NCBI GenBank assembly: GCA_049323435.1
Contig: JBMOMX010000005.1
Location: 1 to 39,802 of the forward strand
Origin: UBA11222 sp049323435
Lineage (GTDB): Bacteria > Pseudomonadota > Alphaproteobacteria > UBA11222
Length of the DNA stretch: 39,802 nucleotides
Direction: 5' to 3'
Both the position numbers and the translations under genes were made by a program. The notes under the pieces are model-generated. The model worked only from the letters and a program-made list of their open reading frames with translations, did not search any database and was not told where the DNA came from. This document shows positions 6,022 to 13,358 of the stretch, one piece after another (the stretch's first letter is position 1; each line of letters opens with the position of its first letter).

Positions 6022-7439
6022 CTCAATTCAGTGCCACGCTTCAACAGCGGCACCTTGAACGGCTCAAATCCTTGCTGCTCCGCGATGACGGCAAGGAGCA
6101 CGCGGCCTATGTGTTTTTCGGTTCCGCCAAGATTCAACGCGACCCTTGGGATCGAGAATCCCACGAGAAGTTTCTTTCGGCGAACGTGAGGGAAATTCCA
6201 TCCGAAGACATCGTGAGCTCAGACAGCTTTCATGTGAGCTGGCATACAGATTCCTATGTGAAAGCCCTGCGAGACGCCGAGGCGAATGACCATACTGTGG
6301 GCATCGTTCACTCCCACCCAGGGGGCTACTTGGAATTTTCCCAGCAAGATGACGAAAATGAGCGGGATCTGACCCAGCTTGCATTCAATCGGAATGGGAA
6401 TGGAACGAAATTAATCAGCTTGGTCCTCGCCGGCGATAGTGAACTGTTCGGGCGAGTGTGGCTGCATCCCTCTGAAAAGGGTTGGGAGAAATTTCAGGCG
6501 ATCAAGTCTTGGGGGAGCAATCTCAACTTCTGGTTTTCGGATATCGAAGGCATTCACAGTTCCAAGCTCCTGGCTCGTCAAGCGCTTGCCTTCGGGAACG
6601 CATTGAATAGCAACCTGAAAAGAATGCGCATCGGTGTAGTGGGATGCGGGGGCACGGGCAGTGCACTCGCTATGCTCCTTACCAGACTCGGTGTCGGACA
6701 AATCGCCCTATTCGACAACGACATCGTCGAAGCCAGTAATCTCAATCGTCTGCACGGCGCTTCACAGTGCGACGCGGATGCAATGAAACCGAAGGTCCAT
6801 GTTGTCGCGAACCATATCGCTCAGATGGGACTCTGTGTCAGGGCCGTACCCTTTGAAGGTTGGGTGGGCGATGAACGAAATCGTGACGCGCTCCGCTCAT
6901 GCGATGTTATATTCGGGTGTACCGACGATCATGATGGACGGATGTTTCTGAGTAGGTTCGCCTACTACTATCTGGTTCCTGTCATCGACATGGGTCTTGC
7001 CATCGATGTTTCCGACAGCGATCCGCCCGAGATCGAAACCATGGAAGGCCGCGTTACTGTTTTGGGGCCTGAGACTCCGTGTCTGGTCTGTGCAAACCTC
7101 GTCGATCCGGAAATCGCACGAGCGGAAGCGCTGAAACGCGATCACCCTAATGAATACGAAAAGCAGAAGCGCGAAGCGTATGTTCTCGGGGAAGGCAATC
7201 CTGCTCCTGCAGTGGTGACGTTCACGACGGAAGTTGCCTGCATGGCGGTCAATGAATTGCTGCAAAGAATGGTGGGGTTCCGGGCTGTGGAAGGAAGCGC
7301 GGCGAGCCGAGTCCGCAAATTCCACTTATGCGAAGATCGCCGTCCCGGTTACAGACCGCGAACAGGTTGCCGCATCTGCGATGATGAAGGGCTTTGGGGG
7401 CGCGGAGATGTGAAACCATTTATCGGTCGGGTCGGCTAA
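6018..7439 (+). CDS. JAB/JAMM peptidase - E1 (ThiF) fusion
   Basis: A 473-residue fusion. The N-terminal half is a JAB/MPN domain with an intact JAMM zinc motif: H98, H100, S108 and D111 in HSHPGGYLEFSQQDD. JAMM enzymes remove ubiquitin-like proteins. The C-terminal half is an E1/ThiF adenylation domain: GVVGCGGTGSA at 206-216, acidic LFDNDIVEASNLNR at 231-244, KPK at 257-259 and CTDDHDGR at 291-298. Cysteine pairs C355/C358 and C451/C454 probably bind structural zinc. Its ATG overlaps the E2 stop (ATGA), so the activating and deconjugating activities are made with the E2 from one transcript. Confidence 0.93.
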   Translation: MTQFSATLQQRHLERLKSLLLRDDGKEHAAYVFFGSAKIQRDPWDRESHEKFLSANVREIPSEDIVSSDSFHVSWHTDSYVKALRDAEANDHTVGIVHSHPGGYLEFSQQDDENERDLTQLAFNRNGNGTKLISLVLAGDSELFGRVWLHPSEKGWEKFQAIKSWGSNLNFWFSDIEGIHSSKLLARQALAFGNALNSNLKRMRIGVVGCGGTGSALAMLLTRLGVGQIALFDNDIVEASNLNRLHGASQCDADAMKPKVHVVANHIAQMGLCVRAVPFEGWVGDERNRDALRSCDVIFGCTDDHDGRMFLSRFAYYYLVPVIDMGLAIDVSDSDPPEIETMEGRVTVLGPETPCLVCANLVDPEIARAEALKRDHPNEYEKQKREAYVLGEGNPAPAVVTFTTEVACMAVNELLQRMVGFRAVEGSAASRVRKFHLCEDRRPGYRPRTGCRICDDEGLWGRGDVKPFIGRVG

Positions 7440-7816
7440 TGGCACATATATTCGCCGAGCAAATCCGTCGCACGCTGATATTTTTTGGGCTAATCAGAAA
7501 GCCGGACTACATTGTGCGGCTGGTCGATCAGCACCCTGTGGACGATGAAATTCGGGATGGGATCATCTACGTGGTAGGCACTAGGGATTACCAGAAATGG
7601 GCGTATTTCCGCAGCCCGACGGATCGATCCGAAATCATACAATTGTCGCTGATGAAGAAGCACCGGCCATGCTGGCGTGTCGATTCCGATTGGCTTCAAC
7701 GCGTTACAATTCATCCTTCGGTACGACAGACGGCGGGCTCATTTGCTCATTTCTGGGTTCGACGTGGAATGGCTGAAATTTGTGGCGATAGCGGCATTCC
7801 GTTACATCAAAATTGA
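7439..7816 (+). CDS. DUF6527-family protein, last gene of the ubiquitin-like operon
   Basis: A 125-residue protein with the DUF6527 signature: KWAYFRSPTDRSEIIQLSL, RPCWRVDSDWL, TIHPSVRQTAGSFAHFWVRRG and a GDSG near the end. The start at 7439 shares its A with the TAA stop of the E1 gene, indicating coupling. Family members are found with bacterial ubiquitin-like operons; their role is not established, and a ligase- or adaptor-like function is inference. Only two cysteines are present, whereas from memory many family members have a cysteine-rich metal-binding knuckle where this one reads SPTDRSE. Confidence 0.85.
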   Translation: MAHIFAEQIRRTLIFFGLIRKPDYIVRLVDQHPVDDEIRDGIIYVVGTRDYQKWAYFRSPTDRSEIIQLSLMKKHRPCWRVDSDWLQRVTIHPSVRQTAGSFAHFWVRRGMAEICGDSGIPLHQN

Positions 7817-8193
7817 GAGATTTAGGCCGGATGAGGGTTCCAGAGCGTGGCCCATTGGGTTAATGCAGGCGCGCATCCAAACGGCGATCGGTTGGCTTCT
7901 CGGGAGAGGCTGGGTTCCAAGGGGCAGGCACGCTCTTTGGTCGTCTCGATGGGCGAACCCATTGTGCAGGGTCCATGGGCGGCATACGCCATGGTCGGGA
8001 TTGAACGGCGAATACGTTCACCAGGGCGGGGTCTTGGGGAGGGGGCACTGTGGCCCGCTCCCTAAGCGCGATGAAACGGCGGACGTTTCGATGGTACAGG
8101 AAGGCCCCCCTTCGCCGAGGCCTCAGCGGGGTGGGCGATGCCTGATCTGCGCCACGGCTAGAGGGTCCACGGGAGAGCGCCAGCGTCTCTCTG
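7817..8193. other. Non-coding stretch after the ubiquitin-like operon
   Basis: About 380 bases without a convincing gene on either strand. Short open frames lack ribosome binding sites and recognisable protein patterns. Composition becomes more GC-rich than the cargo. It may be the degenerate junction between cargo and element backbone. Confidence 0.5.
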
Positions 8194-8228
8194 GCAAGAT
8201 CGGCGGTGTATTACACCGCCGATCTTGC
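8194..8228. repeat. Perfect 35-base palindrome (17-bp arms)
   Basis: GCAAGATCGGCGGTGTA at 8194-8210, one central T, and its exact reverse complement at 8212-8228. On the plus strand it is followed by GAACTTTCTT, so it could terminate the ubiquitin-like operon, but with so short a loop it could equally be a protein binding site. It marks the right side of the cargo block. Confidence 0.75.
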
Positions 8229-8286
8229 GAACTTTCTTAAGTGCGTTTTGTGCTGAGTTTGAGTAGAGCCACTGACAGATGTTTGT

Positions 8287-8442
8287 CTAGCGCTCGCGGT
8301 CGCCGCTGCTTTTATCACGGGCTTTGCTTTTGGCCTTATGGGTGGAATTCCGCAGGGCTTCCAGTCTCTGCTCGGCGATGGATTTGCCCTGTTCCCTGAG
8401 CGTTTCCTTCGCCACCAACGCCCCCGCGATGCACTTTGCCAT
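8287..8442 (-). CDS. Small uncharacterised basic protein (51 aa)
   Basis: Open frame beginning MAKCIAGALVAKETLREQGK and ending in a lysine/arginine-rich tail. It lies between the palindrome and the toxin-antitoxin pair. No good ribosome binding site is visible and there is an in-frame stop 18 codons upstream. It may be a real small protein or the end of a decayed mobilisation gene. I do not recognise the family. Confidence 0.3.
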   Translation of the reverse strand: MAKCIAGALVAKETLREQGKSIAEQRLEALRNSTHKAKSKARDKSSGDRER

Positions 8443-8541
8443 CAGGCTATATGACCTGTAGCTTATGGCCAGCGTATTGGCTCAGCGCCTAGACTCACCC
8501 TGCGTTTTCCTTTCTTTATGAATGGACGGATCACAGCAGAG

Positions 8542-8931
8542 CTATCCGCGCGCAATCCTTGTCCTTCTGGCTTTCGCGCCCTTCCTTGGTTTCGACCACG
8601 GAGCGATTGCGTCGCCAAGGTGGTGGATATGCAACGCAGGGCGTTGTGGCAGCTTCACCACCAATTCCAGTTCACCACCAATCGCTTCCACATAGCCGCG
8701 AAGCGTCGAAAGGTACATGTCGGTCTGCTTCTCAATCTTCGAGACGGACGGCTGCTTGATGTTGAGCGCGGTTGCGATGTCGGCCTGCGCCTTGCCCGCG
8801 ATCTGGCGCAGTTCGCGAAGGCCTTCGACCTCCTGCTTTAGCTCCTGATAGCGGGTTTCGACGCGTTCCTGCCGCTCGGGTGGCAAATCCGCGATGATCT
8901 GTTTCAGGTTCCGGCCCATCTCACTTTCCAT
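8542..8931 (-). CDS. XRE-family antitoxin (HigA-like)
   Basis: A 129-residue protein (125 if it starts at the ATG at 8919, MGRNL). A helical N-terminus is followed by a helix-turn-helix (AQADIATALNIKQPSVSKIE, about residues 48-67) and GYVEAIGGELELVVKLP, typical of antitoxins encoded after RelE/HigB-type toxins. The C-terminal tail is basic and looks extended. The start overlaps the end of the toxin gene, so the two are co-translated. Such antitoxins neutralise the toxin by binding and autoregulate the operon. Confidence 0.85.
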   Translation of the reverse strand: MESEMGRNLKQIIADLPPERQERVETRYQELKQEVEGLRELRQIAGKAQADIATALNIKQPSVSKIEKQTDMYLSTLRGYVEAIGGELELVVKLPQRPALHIHHLGDAIAPWSKPRKGAKARRTRIARG

Positions 8932-9289
8932 TCTTTACGGCTTCCAGGCTTTCCACATGCGCGGAAAACCGTCGATCCGCCTTGGCGATAAGTTGCTTGT
9001 AGAAGCGCTTCTCGCCGCCGCCAGATTTGTCGCCGGCCACGAGCAGGATTGCCTTTCTCTCGGGATCGAACGCAAAGGCGGCCCGCCATTCGCCATCCGA
9101 CGCCTCGAACCGCAACTCCTTCATGTTGGCGTGCTTCGAGCCTTTAAGCGTGTCCGCATGCGGCCGGCCAAGCCGAGGACCATAGTCGGCCAACAGCTTG
9201 GCGGCGGCAAGCAACGCATCCTGGACGGTCTGCTCAAAGGCCAAGAACTCCACCTCGAAGGTGTCGTGAAACTCGACATTCCATGCCAC
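8921..9289 (-). CDS. RelE/HigB-type (phage Gp49-like) toxin
   Basis: About 122 residues. The core MKELRFEASDGEWRAAFAFD, then RKAILLVAGDKSGGGEKRFY, is the hallmark of the Gp49-like HigB/RelE toxin family, which act as ribosome-dependent mRNA endonucleases. The toxin-first order with overlapping XRE antitoxin is standard for HigBA. The start is uncertain: GTG 9289 (VAWNVEF) fits family N-termini, while an ATG at 9340 would overlap the upstream gene. A near-consensus promoter (TTGACA 9319-9314, 17 bp, TATATC 9296-9291) ends almost on the GTG, so a leaderless or slightly later start is possible. Confidence 0.85.
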   Translation of the reverse strand: MAWNVEFHDTFEVEFLAFEQTVQDALLAAAKLLADYGPRLGRPHADTLKGSKHANMKELRFEASDGEWRAAFAFDPERKAILLVAGDKSGGGEKRFYKQLIAKADRRFSAHVESLEAVKNGK

Positions 9290-9290
9290 A

Positions 9291-9319
9291 GATATAGCCT
9301 TCAAGCTATGTTTTGTCAA
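9291..9319 (-). promoter_or_regulatory. Promoter of the toxin-antitoxin pair
   Basis: TTGACA at 9319-9314, 17-bp spacer, TATATC at 9296-9291 on the minus strand, overlapping the end of the upstream helix-turn-helix gene. Five of six consensus bases match in the -10 and six in the -35. Confidence 0.6.
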
Positions 9320-9605
9320 TGGGGGAGATGACGGCCTCAACCGCCAGGGCCGTCGTCACGCGCCGGCAGGACGCTGCCCACGCATCGAGATCGCCGACCG
9401 CATAGCGAACATAGCGTCCGAATTTATGGAAGATAGGGCCGCCGCCGCGCGAGCGGTAGCATTCCAGTGTGTGGGCTTCCAGTGCGAGGTAACACGCGGC
9501 GCCTTCGGTATCCACAAAGTGGACTGGACCGGCTTCCTTCACGAAGACGGCGCGCTTGAGCATCTTGGCCGAAGGCCAGCGGCTGTTCGATTTGCTGCTA
9601 CGCAT
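9306..9605 (-). CDS. Helix-turn-helix (excisionase/AlpA-like) DNA-binding protein
   Basis: A 99-residue protein with a winged helix-turn-helix pattern: LALEAHTLECYRSRGGGPIF, then HKFGRYVRYAVGDLDAW at about 50-80. The GGGP-F-K-GR-VRY-DLDAW signature is common to small excisionase-like regulators next to integrases. Its ATG overlaps the stop of the preceding small gene, forming an integrase-HTH-HTH chain on the minus strand. A role in excision control or as an element regulator is inferred. Confidence 0.8.
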   Translation of the reverse strand: MRSSKSNSRWPSAKMLKRAVFVKEAGPVHFVDTEGAACYLALEAHTLECYRSRGGGPIFHKFGRYVRYAVGDLDAWAASCRRVTTALAVEAVISPIDKT

Positions 9606-9807
9606 GCGGGCTCTCCTGACTTTCCCGGGGCTCCTCGGAAGCCGGGTCGCTTCTGGTGAAGCGAAGTTTCTCCAGTGTACGATAGGACAAGTTTAGGTAA
9701 AGAGCCGCCTGGCATGTGCACAGCCATTTGGAGCCGAGCGCGATGGCGCACTCGGCTATGTTGTCAAACCATGCCCGGCATGTTGGTATGGATATGAAGA
9801 TTGTCAT
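9598..9807 (-). CDS. Second small helix-turn-helix protein
   Basis: A 69-residue frame containing CQAALYLNLSYRTLEKLRFT, a typical excisionase-like recognition helix, but the usual wing motif (GGGP and DLDAW) is missing after it; the tail is SDPASEEPRESQESPHA. It may be a shortened or decayed member of the same family as its neighbour. The ATG overlaps the integrase stop codon (ATGA) and its stop overlaps the next ATG, which supports translation. Confidence 0.6.
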   Translation of the reverse strand: MTIFISIPTCRAWFDNIAECAIALGSKWLCTCQAALYLNLSYRTLEKLRFTRSDPASEEPRESQESPHA

Positions 9808-11186
9808 TCCTCCGCCCCCGCGCTGATTGCTTCGCGCCGGGTTCCCGGTGGAACGGCGCGATTGTCGCCCTTGCGGTGACGGAACGGCCGGTAGTTCCCA
9901 GCTTTGGTGTCGCTCCCGTCTTCGTGGACGGCTGGTGGCCCGGACAGTCCGGTCTCCCTTACCGGCGCCGCTTCAAGTGCCTCATGCTCCGGCGCGATGA
10001 TTGCCGGAGCATTCGGCGTCACGACCAAGCGGCGGCGGGCGGCGACCACATCGGCCGCAGACCGGACTGGAGCATCCTCATTGTGGATGTAACGCATGAA
10101 CATCGCGACGGTCTTGTGCGCCGTTAGCGCCATGCCGACCTTCAGCGGAACGCCGGAGTTGGCGATGTCCGTGGCGGCGCGATGGCGGATGCCGTGCGTG
10201 CCAACATGAGGGACACCGGCGCGCTTTAGCACACGCCCCCAACCGTGATGATAGGTGTTCTCCGACATTGATTTTGACGGATCAAAGATGGAGGGGCAAA
10301 CGAACGGCGAATCTTCGAAGCGCGGCGCTTCGGACAGGAGGTGGTAGGCTTCATCACTCAGCGGCTTAGTGATGTCGCCGGTCTTGCTGTCCGGCCAGGT
10401 GACGCGCCGCTGATCGATGTCGATCCAATTCCATTCAAGGGACAGCACCTCTGACATCCGGGCGGCAAACTCGAATTGCAGCCGGATCGCAAGTGTCAGG
10501 AAGGGATGTTCGAGACCTTCGGCGTCGGCCTTGTTGAGATAGGCGTAAAGCTTGCGCATCTCGTCGTCGGTGATGAACCGCGTCGATCCTTTCTCGGCGT
10601 ATTTCTGGACATGGCGGCAGGGGTTGGACCCGTCCCGGCGATAGCCCCAGACCTCGGAGAGATTGAACATCTTGCTGAGGCAAGCGAGGGTCCGGTTGGC
10701 GATGACCGGACGATCCGACATGGCCGTCATCAGGTCCGAGATGTCGGCCCGTGTTACCTCATAAACCTTCATTCGGCCAAGCCGGGGGACGATGTGGTTC
10801 TTGATGTTGAGTTCGTTGCCCTCGACCGTGCTCGGCTTGTTGTGCAGCTTGGAATAGTCCTCGATGAACTTGTCACAGAGTTGCTTCATGGTAGGGGCTG
10901 CGCGCGCCGCTGATTTCTCGGCGCCCGGGTCGTTGCCCTGGCGGGCCTCGGCCAACCAATCCTGAGCGATCTTTCTCGCCTGCTCGACGGTCAGTTCGCC
11001 GAAGCGTCCGATGGCGGGCTTCCGGCGAACGCCGGAGTTGGTCTGATACTGGAGCATGAATATCTTCCGCCCCACGGGCGTGACTTTCACCATGAATCCC
11101 GGTACGAGTGTATCGCGGAGTTCGTAATCGCGGTCCTTTGGGGTTGCGGCATCCACTGCGGTCTTGGTGAGCTTGATTTTAGCCAT
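9804..11186 (-). CDS. int: Tyrosine-recombinase integrase (DUF4102 N-terminus)
   Basis: A 460-residue site-specific recombinase. The N-terminal arm-binding domain (KLTKTAVDAATPKDRDYELRD through GRFGELTVEQARKIAQDW) is of the DUF4102 type. A core-binding domain spans about 98-180. Catalytic residues are all visible: R243 (AARMSEVL), K268, H331 and R334 in HGIRH, H357 and Y366 (RYIHNE). A proline/alanine-rich tail of about 90 residues follows the active tyrosine and is unusual in length. GGAGACGATAG precedes the ATG. This family usually integrates into tRNA 3' ends, matching the tRNA-Leu fragment 187 bases upstream of its start. Confidence 0.95.
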   Translation of the reverse strand: MAKIKLTKTAVDAATPKDRDYELRDTLVPGFMVKVTPVGRKIFMLQYQTNSGVRRKPAIGRFGELTVEQARKIAQDWLAEARQGNDPGAEKSAARAAPTMKQLCDKFIEDYSKLHNKPSTVEGNELNIKNHIVPRLGRMKVYEVTRADISDLMTAMSDRPVIANRTLACLSKMFNLSEVWGYRRDGSNPCRHVQKYAEKGSTRFITDDEMRKLYAYLNKADAEGLEHPFLTLAIRLQFEFAARMSEVLSLEWNWIDIDQRRVTWPDSKTGDITKPLSDEAYHLLSEAPRFEDSPFVCPSIFDPSKSMSENTYHHGWGRVLKRAGVPHVGTHGIRHRAATDIANSGVPLKVGMALTAHKTVAMFMRYIHNEDAPVRSAADVVAARRRLVVTPNAPAIIAPEHEALEAAPVRETGLSGPPAVHEDGSDTKAGNYRPFRHRKGDNRAVPPGTRREAISAGAEE

Positions 11187-11372
11187 CTATCGTCTCCAAA
11201 CCTCAAAATTATAGGAACCGAATAGGGGCACTCAGGCCGACGGCTCCCGGTTATTACCGAAAGCCATAGAGAAGATTGAAAGCCCCACGAAGCAAGATAA
11301 GTATTTGATCGTAGTAGGTTTTCGCATTCTTACTTGCGTTCGGCGAGATTTAGTATAGACGCTTCTGGACGG

Positions 11373-11427
11373 CTCAAAATCTGGTTCCCGTAAGGGAGTG
11401 TCCGTTCGACTCGGACCGGGGGCACCA
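11373..11427 (+). pseudogene. 3' fragment of tRNA-Leu (CAA type): attachment-site remnant
   Basis: The plus strand shows a class II tRNA 3' half: anticodon-loop-like CTCAAAA, long variable arm TTCCCGTAAGGGAGT, T-arm GTCCG-TTCGACT-CGGAC, 3' acceptor strand CGGGGGC, A, and encoded CCA ending at 11427. The matching 5' acceptor (GCCCCCG) is absent. The stretch just before (GTATAGACGCTTCTGGAC) still resembles a tRNA-Leu D-arm but is disordered. It lies between the integrase and lepA and reads towards lepA, as expected for the distal attachment site of an element inserted in a tRNA-Leu gene. Confidence 0.75.
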
Positions 11428-11473
11428 CCCTACGCCCTTAGTCCTCCGAAGCTTTAGCACAGGCGGATTGGCC

Positions 11474-13282
11474 CTACTCATCGCCCATGCGCAGGGCGGC
11501 GATGAACGCCTCTTGCGGGATTTCCACCTTGCCGAACTGGCGCATGCGCTTTTTGCCGGCCTTTTGCTTGTCGAGCAGTTTGCGTTTGCGGGTCGCGTCG
11601 CCGCCATAACATTTGGCGGTCACATCCTTGCGCATGGCGGAAATGGTTTCGCGCGCCACCACGCGCCCGCCAATCGCCGCCTGAATGGGAATTTTGAACA
11701 TATGGCGCGGGATCAGATCCTTCAGCCGCTCGCAAATGTCGCGCCCGCGCATTTCGGCGCGCCCGGCATGTACAATCATCGACAGCGCATCGACCGGTTC
11801 TTCATTCACCAGGATCGACATTTTCACCAGTTTGCCCGGTTCATAGGCATCAATTTCATAATCGAAACTGGCATAGCCGCGGCTGACCGATTTCAGCCGG
11901 TCATAAAAATCAAACACCACTTCATTGAGCGGCAGATGATAAACCACCATCGCACGGCTGCCTGCATAGGTCAGCTGTTTTTGCACGCCGCGCCGGTCTT
12001 CGCACAGTTTCAGAATCGCGCCCAGATATTCATCCGGCACCAGAATGGTGGCGGTGATCCAGGGTTCTTCAATATGTTCAATGCGCACCGGATCGGGCAT
12101 ATCGACCGGATTGTGCACCTCGATCCGGCTGCCATCGGTCAGCTGCACCTTATAAACCACGCTGGGCGCGGTGGTGATCAGTTCCAGATTGAACTCGCGT
12201 TCCAGCCGTTCGGTGATCACTTCAAGATGCAGCAGGCCGAGAAAGCCGCAACGGAAACCAAAGCCCAGCGCGGCGCTCGATTCCATTTCATATTCAAAGC
12301 TGGCGTCATTCAGGCGCAGCTTGCCCAGGCTGTCGCGCAATTCCTCGAACTGCGCCGCATCGACCGGGAACAGGCCGCAAAACACCACCGGCTGCGCGGC
12401 GCGAAAACCGGGCAGTGCATTGGCGGTTGGATTTTTGTCGTCGGTGATGGTGTCACCCACGCGGGTGTCGGCCACCTGTTTGATATTGGCGGTGATAAAG
12501 CCAATCTCGCCGGGGCCAAGTTCATCGACCAGTTTTTGCGCGGGTGTAATCACCCCCACCCGATCCGCAATGTAAACCCCGTCAGTGCCCATCAGGCGGA
12601 TGCGCATGCCTTTTTTCAGCGTGCCCTCGACGATGCGCACCAGAATCAGCACGCCCAGATAGGTGTCATACCAGCTATCCACCAGCAGCGCCTTCAGCGG
12701 CGCATCCGGGCCGCCCGGGCTGACGGGGGGCGGCAGGCGGGTGACGATGGCTTCCAGCACTGTATCAATGCCGATGCCGGTCTTGGCGGAAATTTCCAGC
12801 GCATCCGAGGCGTCAATGCCGATCACATCCTCGATCTGCTGGCGGATGCGCTCGGGTTCTGCGGCGGGCAGATCAATCTTGTTCAGCACCGGCACGATTT
12901 CGTGGTTTGCTTCCATCGCCTTATAGACATTGGCAAGCGTCTGCGCCTCAACGCCCTGACTGGCGTCCACCACCAGCAGCGAGCCTTCACACGCCGCCAG
13001 CGAGCGGCTGACCTCATAGGCGAAGTCCACATGCCCCGGCGTATCCATCAGGTTCAGCACATAGGTCTCGCCGTCTTTGGCCTTGTAGTTCAGCCGCACG
13101 GTCTGGGCCTTGATGGTGATGCCGCGCTCGCGCTCCAGATCCATCGAATCGAGCACCTGCGCCTTCATGTCGCGCGCGGCCAGCCCGCCACATGTCTGAA
13201 TCAGCCGGTCCGCCAGCGTGGACTTGCCATGATCAATATGGGCGATGATGGAGAAATTGCGAATATGCGATAATTTTGTCAT
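11474..13282 (-). CDS. lepA: Elongation factor 4 (LepA)
   Basis: A 602-residue translational GTPase of normal length. G motifs: AHIDHGKST near residue 14, RGITI, DTPGHVDF, and NKID. The LepA-specific C-terminal domain is present and complete, including CYGGDATRKRKLLDKQKAGK and KVEIPQEAF. LepA acts on stalled or mis-translocated ribosomes at the membrane/cytosol. The stop lies 46 bases from the tRNA-Leu fragment, so the insertion of the element left it intact. It is the first chromosomal gene after the element. Confidence 0.98.
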   Translation of the reverse strand: MTKLSHIRNFSIIAHIDHGKSTLADRLIQTCGGLAARDMKAQVLDSMDLERERGITIKAQTVRLNYKAKDGETYVLNLMDTPGHVDFAYEVSRSLAACEGSLLVVDASQGVEAQTLANVYKAMEANHEIVPVLNKIDLPAAEPERIRQQIEDVIGIDASDALEISAKTGIGIDTVLEAIVTRLPPPVSPGGPDAPLKALLVDSWYDTYLGVLILVRIVEGTLKKGMRIRLMGTDGVYIADRVGVITPAQKLVDELGPGEIGFITANIKQVADTRVGDTITDDKNPTANALPGFRAAQPVVFCGLFPVDAAQFEELRDSLGKLRLNDASFEYEMESSAALGFGFRCGFLGLLHLEVITERLEREFNLELITTAPSVVYKVQLTDGSRIEVHNPVDMPDPVRIEHIEEPWITATILVPDEYLGAILKLCEDRRGVQKQLTYAGSRAMVVYHLPLNEVVFDFYDRLKSVSRGYASFDYEIDAYEPGKLVKMSILVNEEPVDALSMIVHAGRAEMRGRDICERLKDLIPRHMFKIPIQAAIGGRVVARETISAMRKDVTAKCYGGDATRKRKLLDKQKAGKKRMRQFGKVEIPQEAFIAALRMGDE

Positions 13283-13358
13283 GCAAGCGGGTGTTTAGCA
13301 CTTGCCGGGGGTTTGGCCAAGGGGGGATCGCCTTCGAATAATGACCTGCGGCGCCACC

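Larger units (their letters stand above)
1..11427. mobile_element. Right end of an integrative (probably conjugative) element, left end outside window
   Basis: The block is bounded on the right by a tyrosine integrase gene followed by a 3' tRNA-Leu fragment (11373-11427), after which the chromosomal lepA gene begins. It contains plasmid/ICE-type genes: a ParB-like protein, an ArdC antirestriction protein, a toxin-antitoxin pair, and small helix-turn-helix proteins next to the integrase. A cargo block of different gene style (ImmA/XRE plus a ubiquitin-like operon) sits in its middle. No relaxase, coupling protein or type IV secretion gene is visible, so conjugation is inferred only from the company of ParB and ArdC. 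The left end and intact attachment tRNA are expected left of position 1. Confidence 0.8.

Noticed and set aside
3516..8228. CRISPR array or retron
   Set aside because: The repeats found are inverted pairs, not regularly spaced direct repeats, and no Cas or reverse transcriptase gene is present.
7856..8240. Frames of 62-187 codons after the DUF6527 gene
   Set aside because: No ribosome binding sites, no family resemblance, and one simply overlaps the DUF6527 gene in another frame and runs through the palindrome.
11468..13273. A 601-codon open frame on the plus strand
   Set aside because: It is the complement of lepA, whose minus-strand protein has all expected motifs. The frame is a by-product of codon bias.
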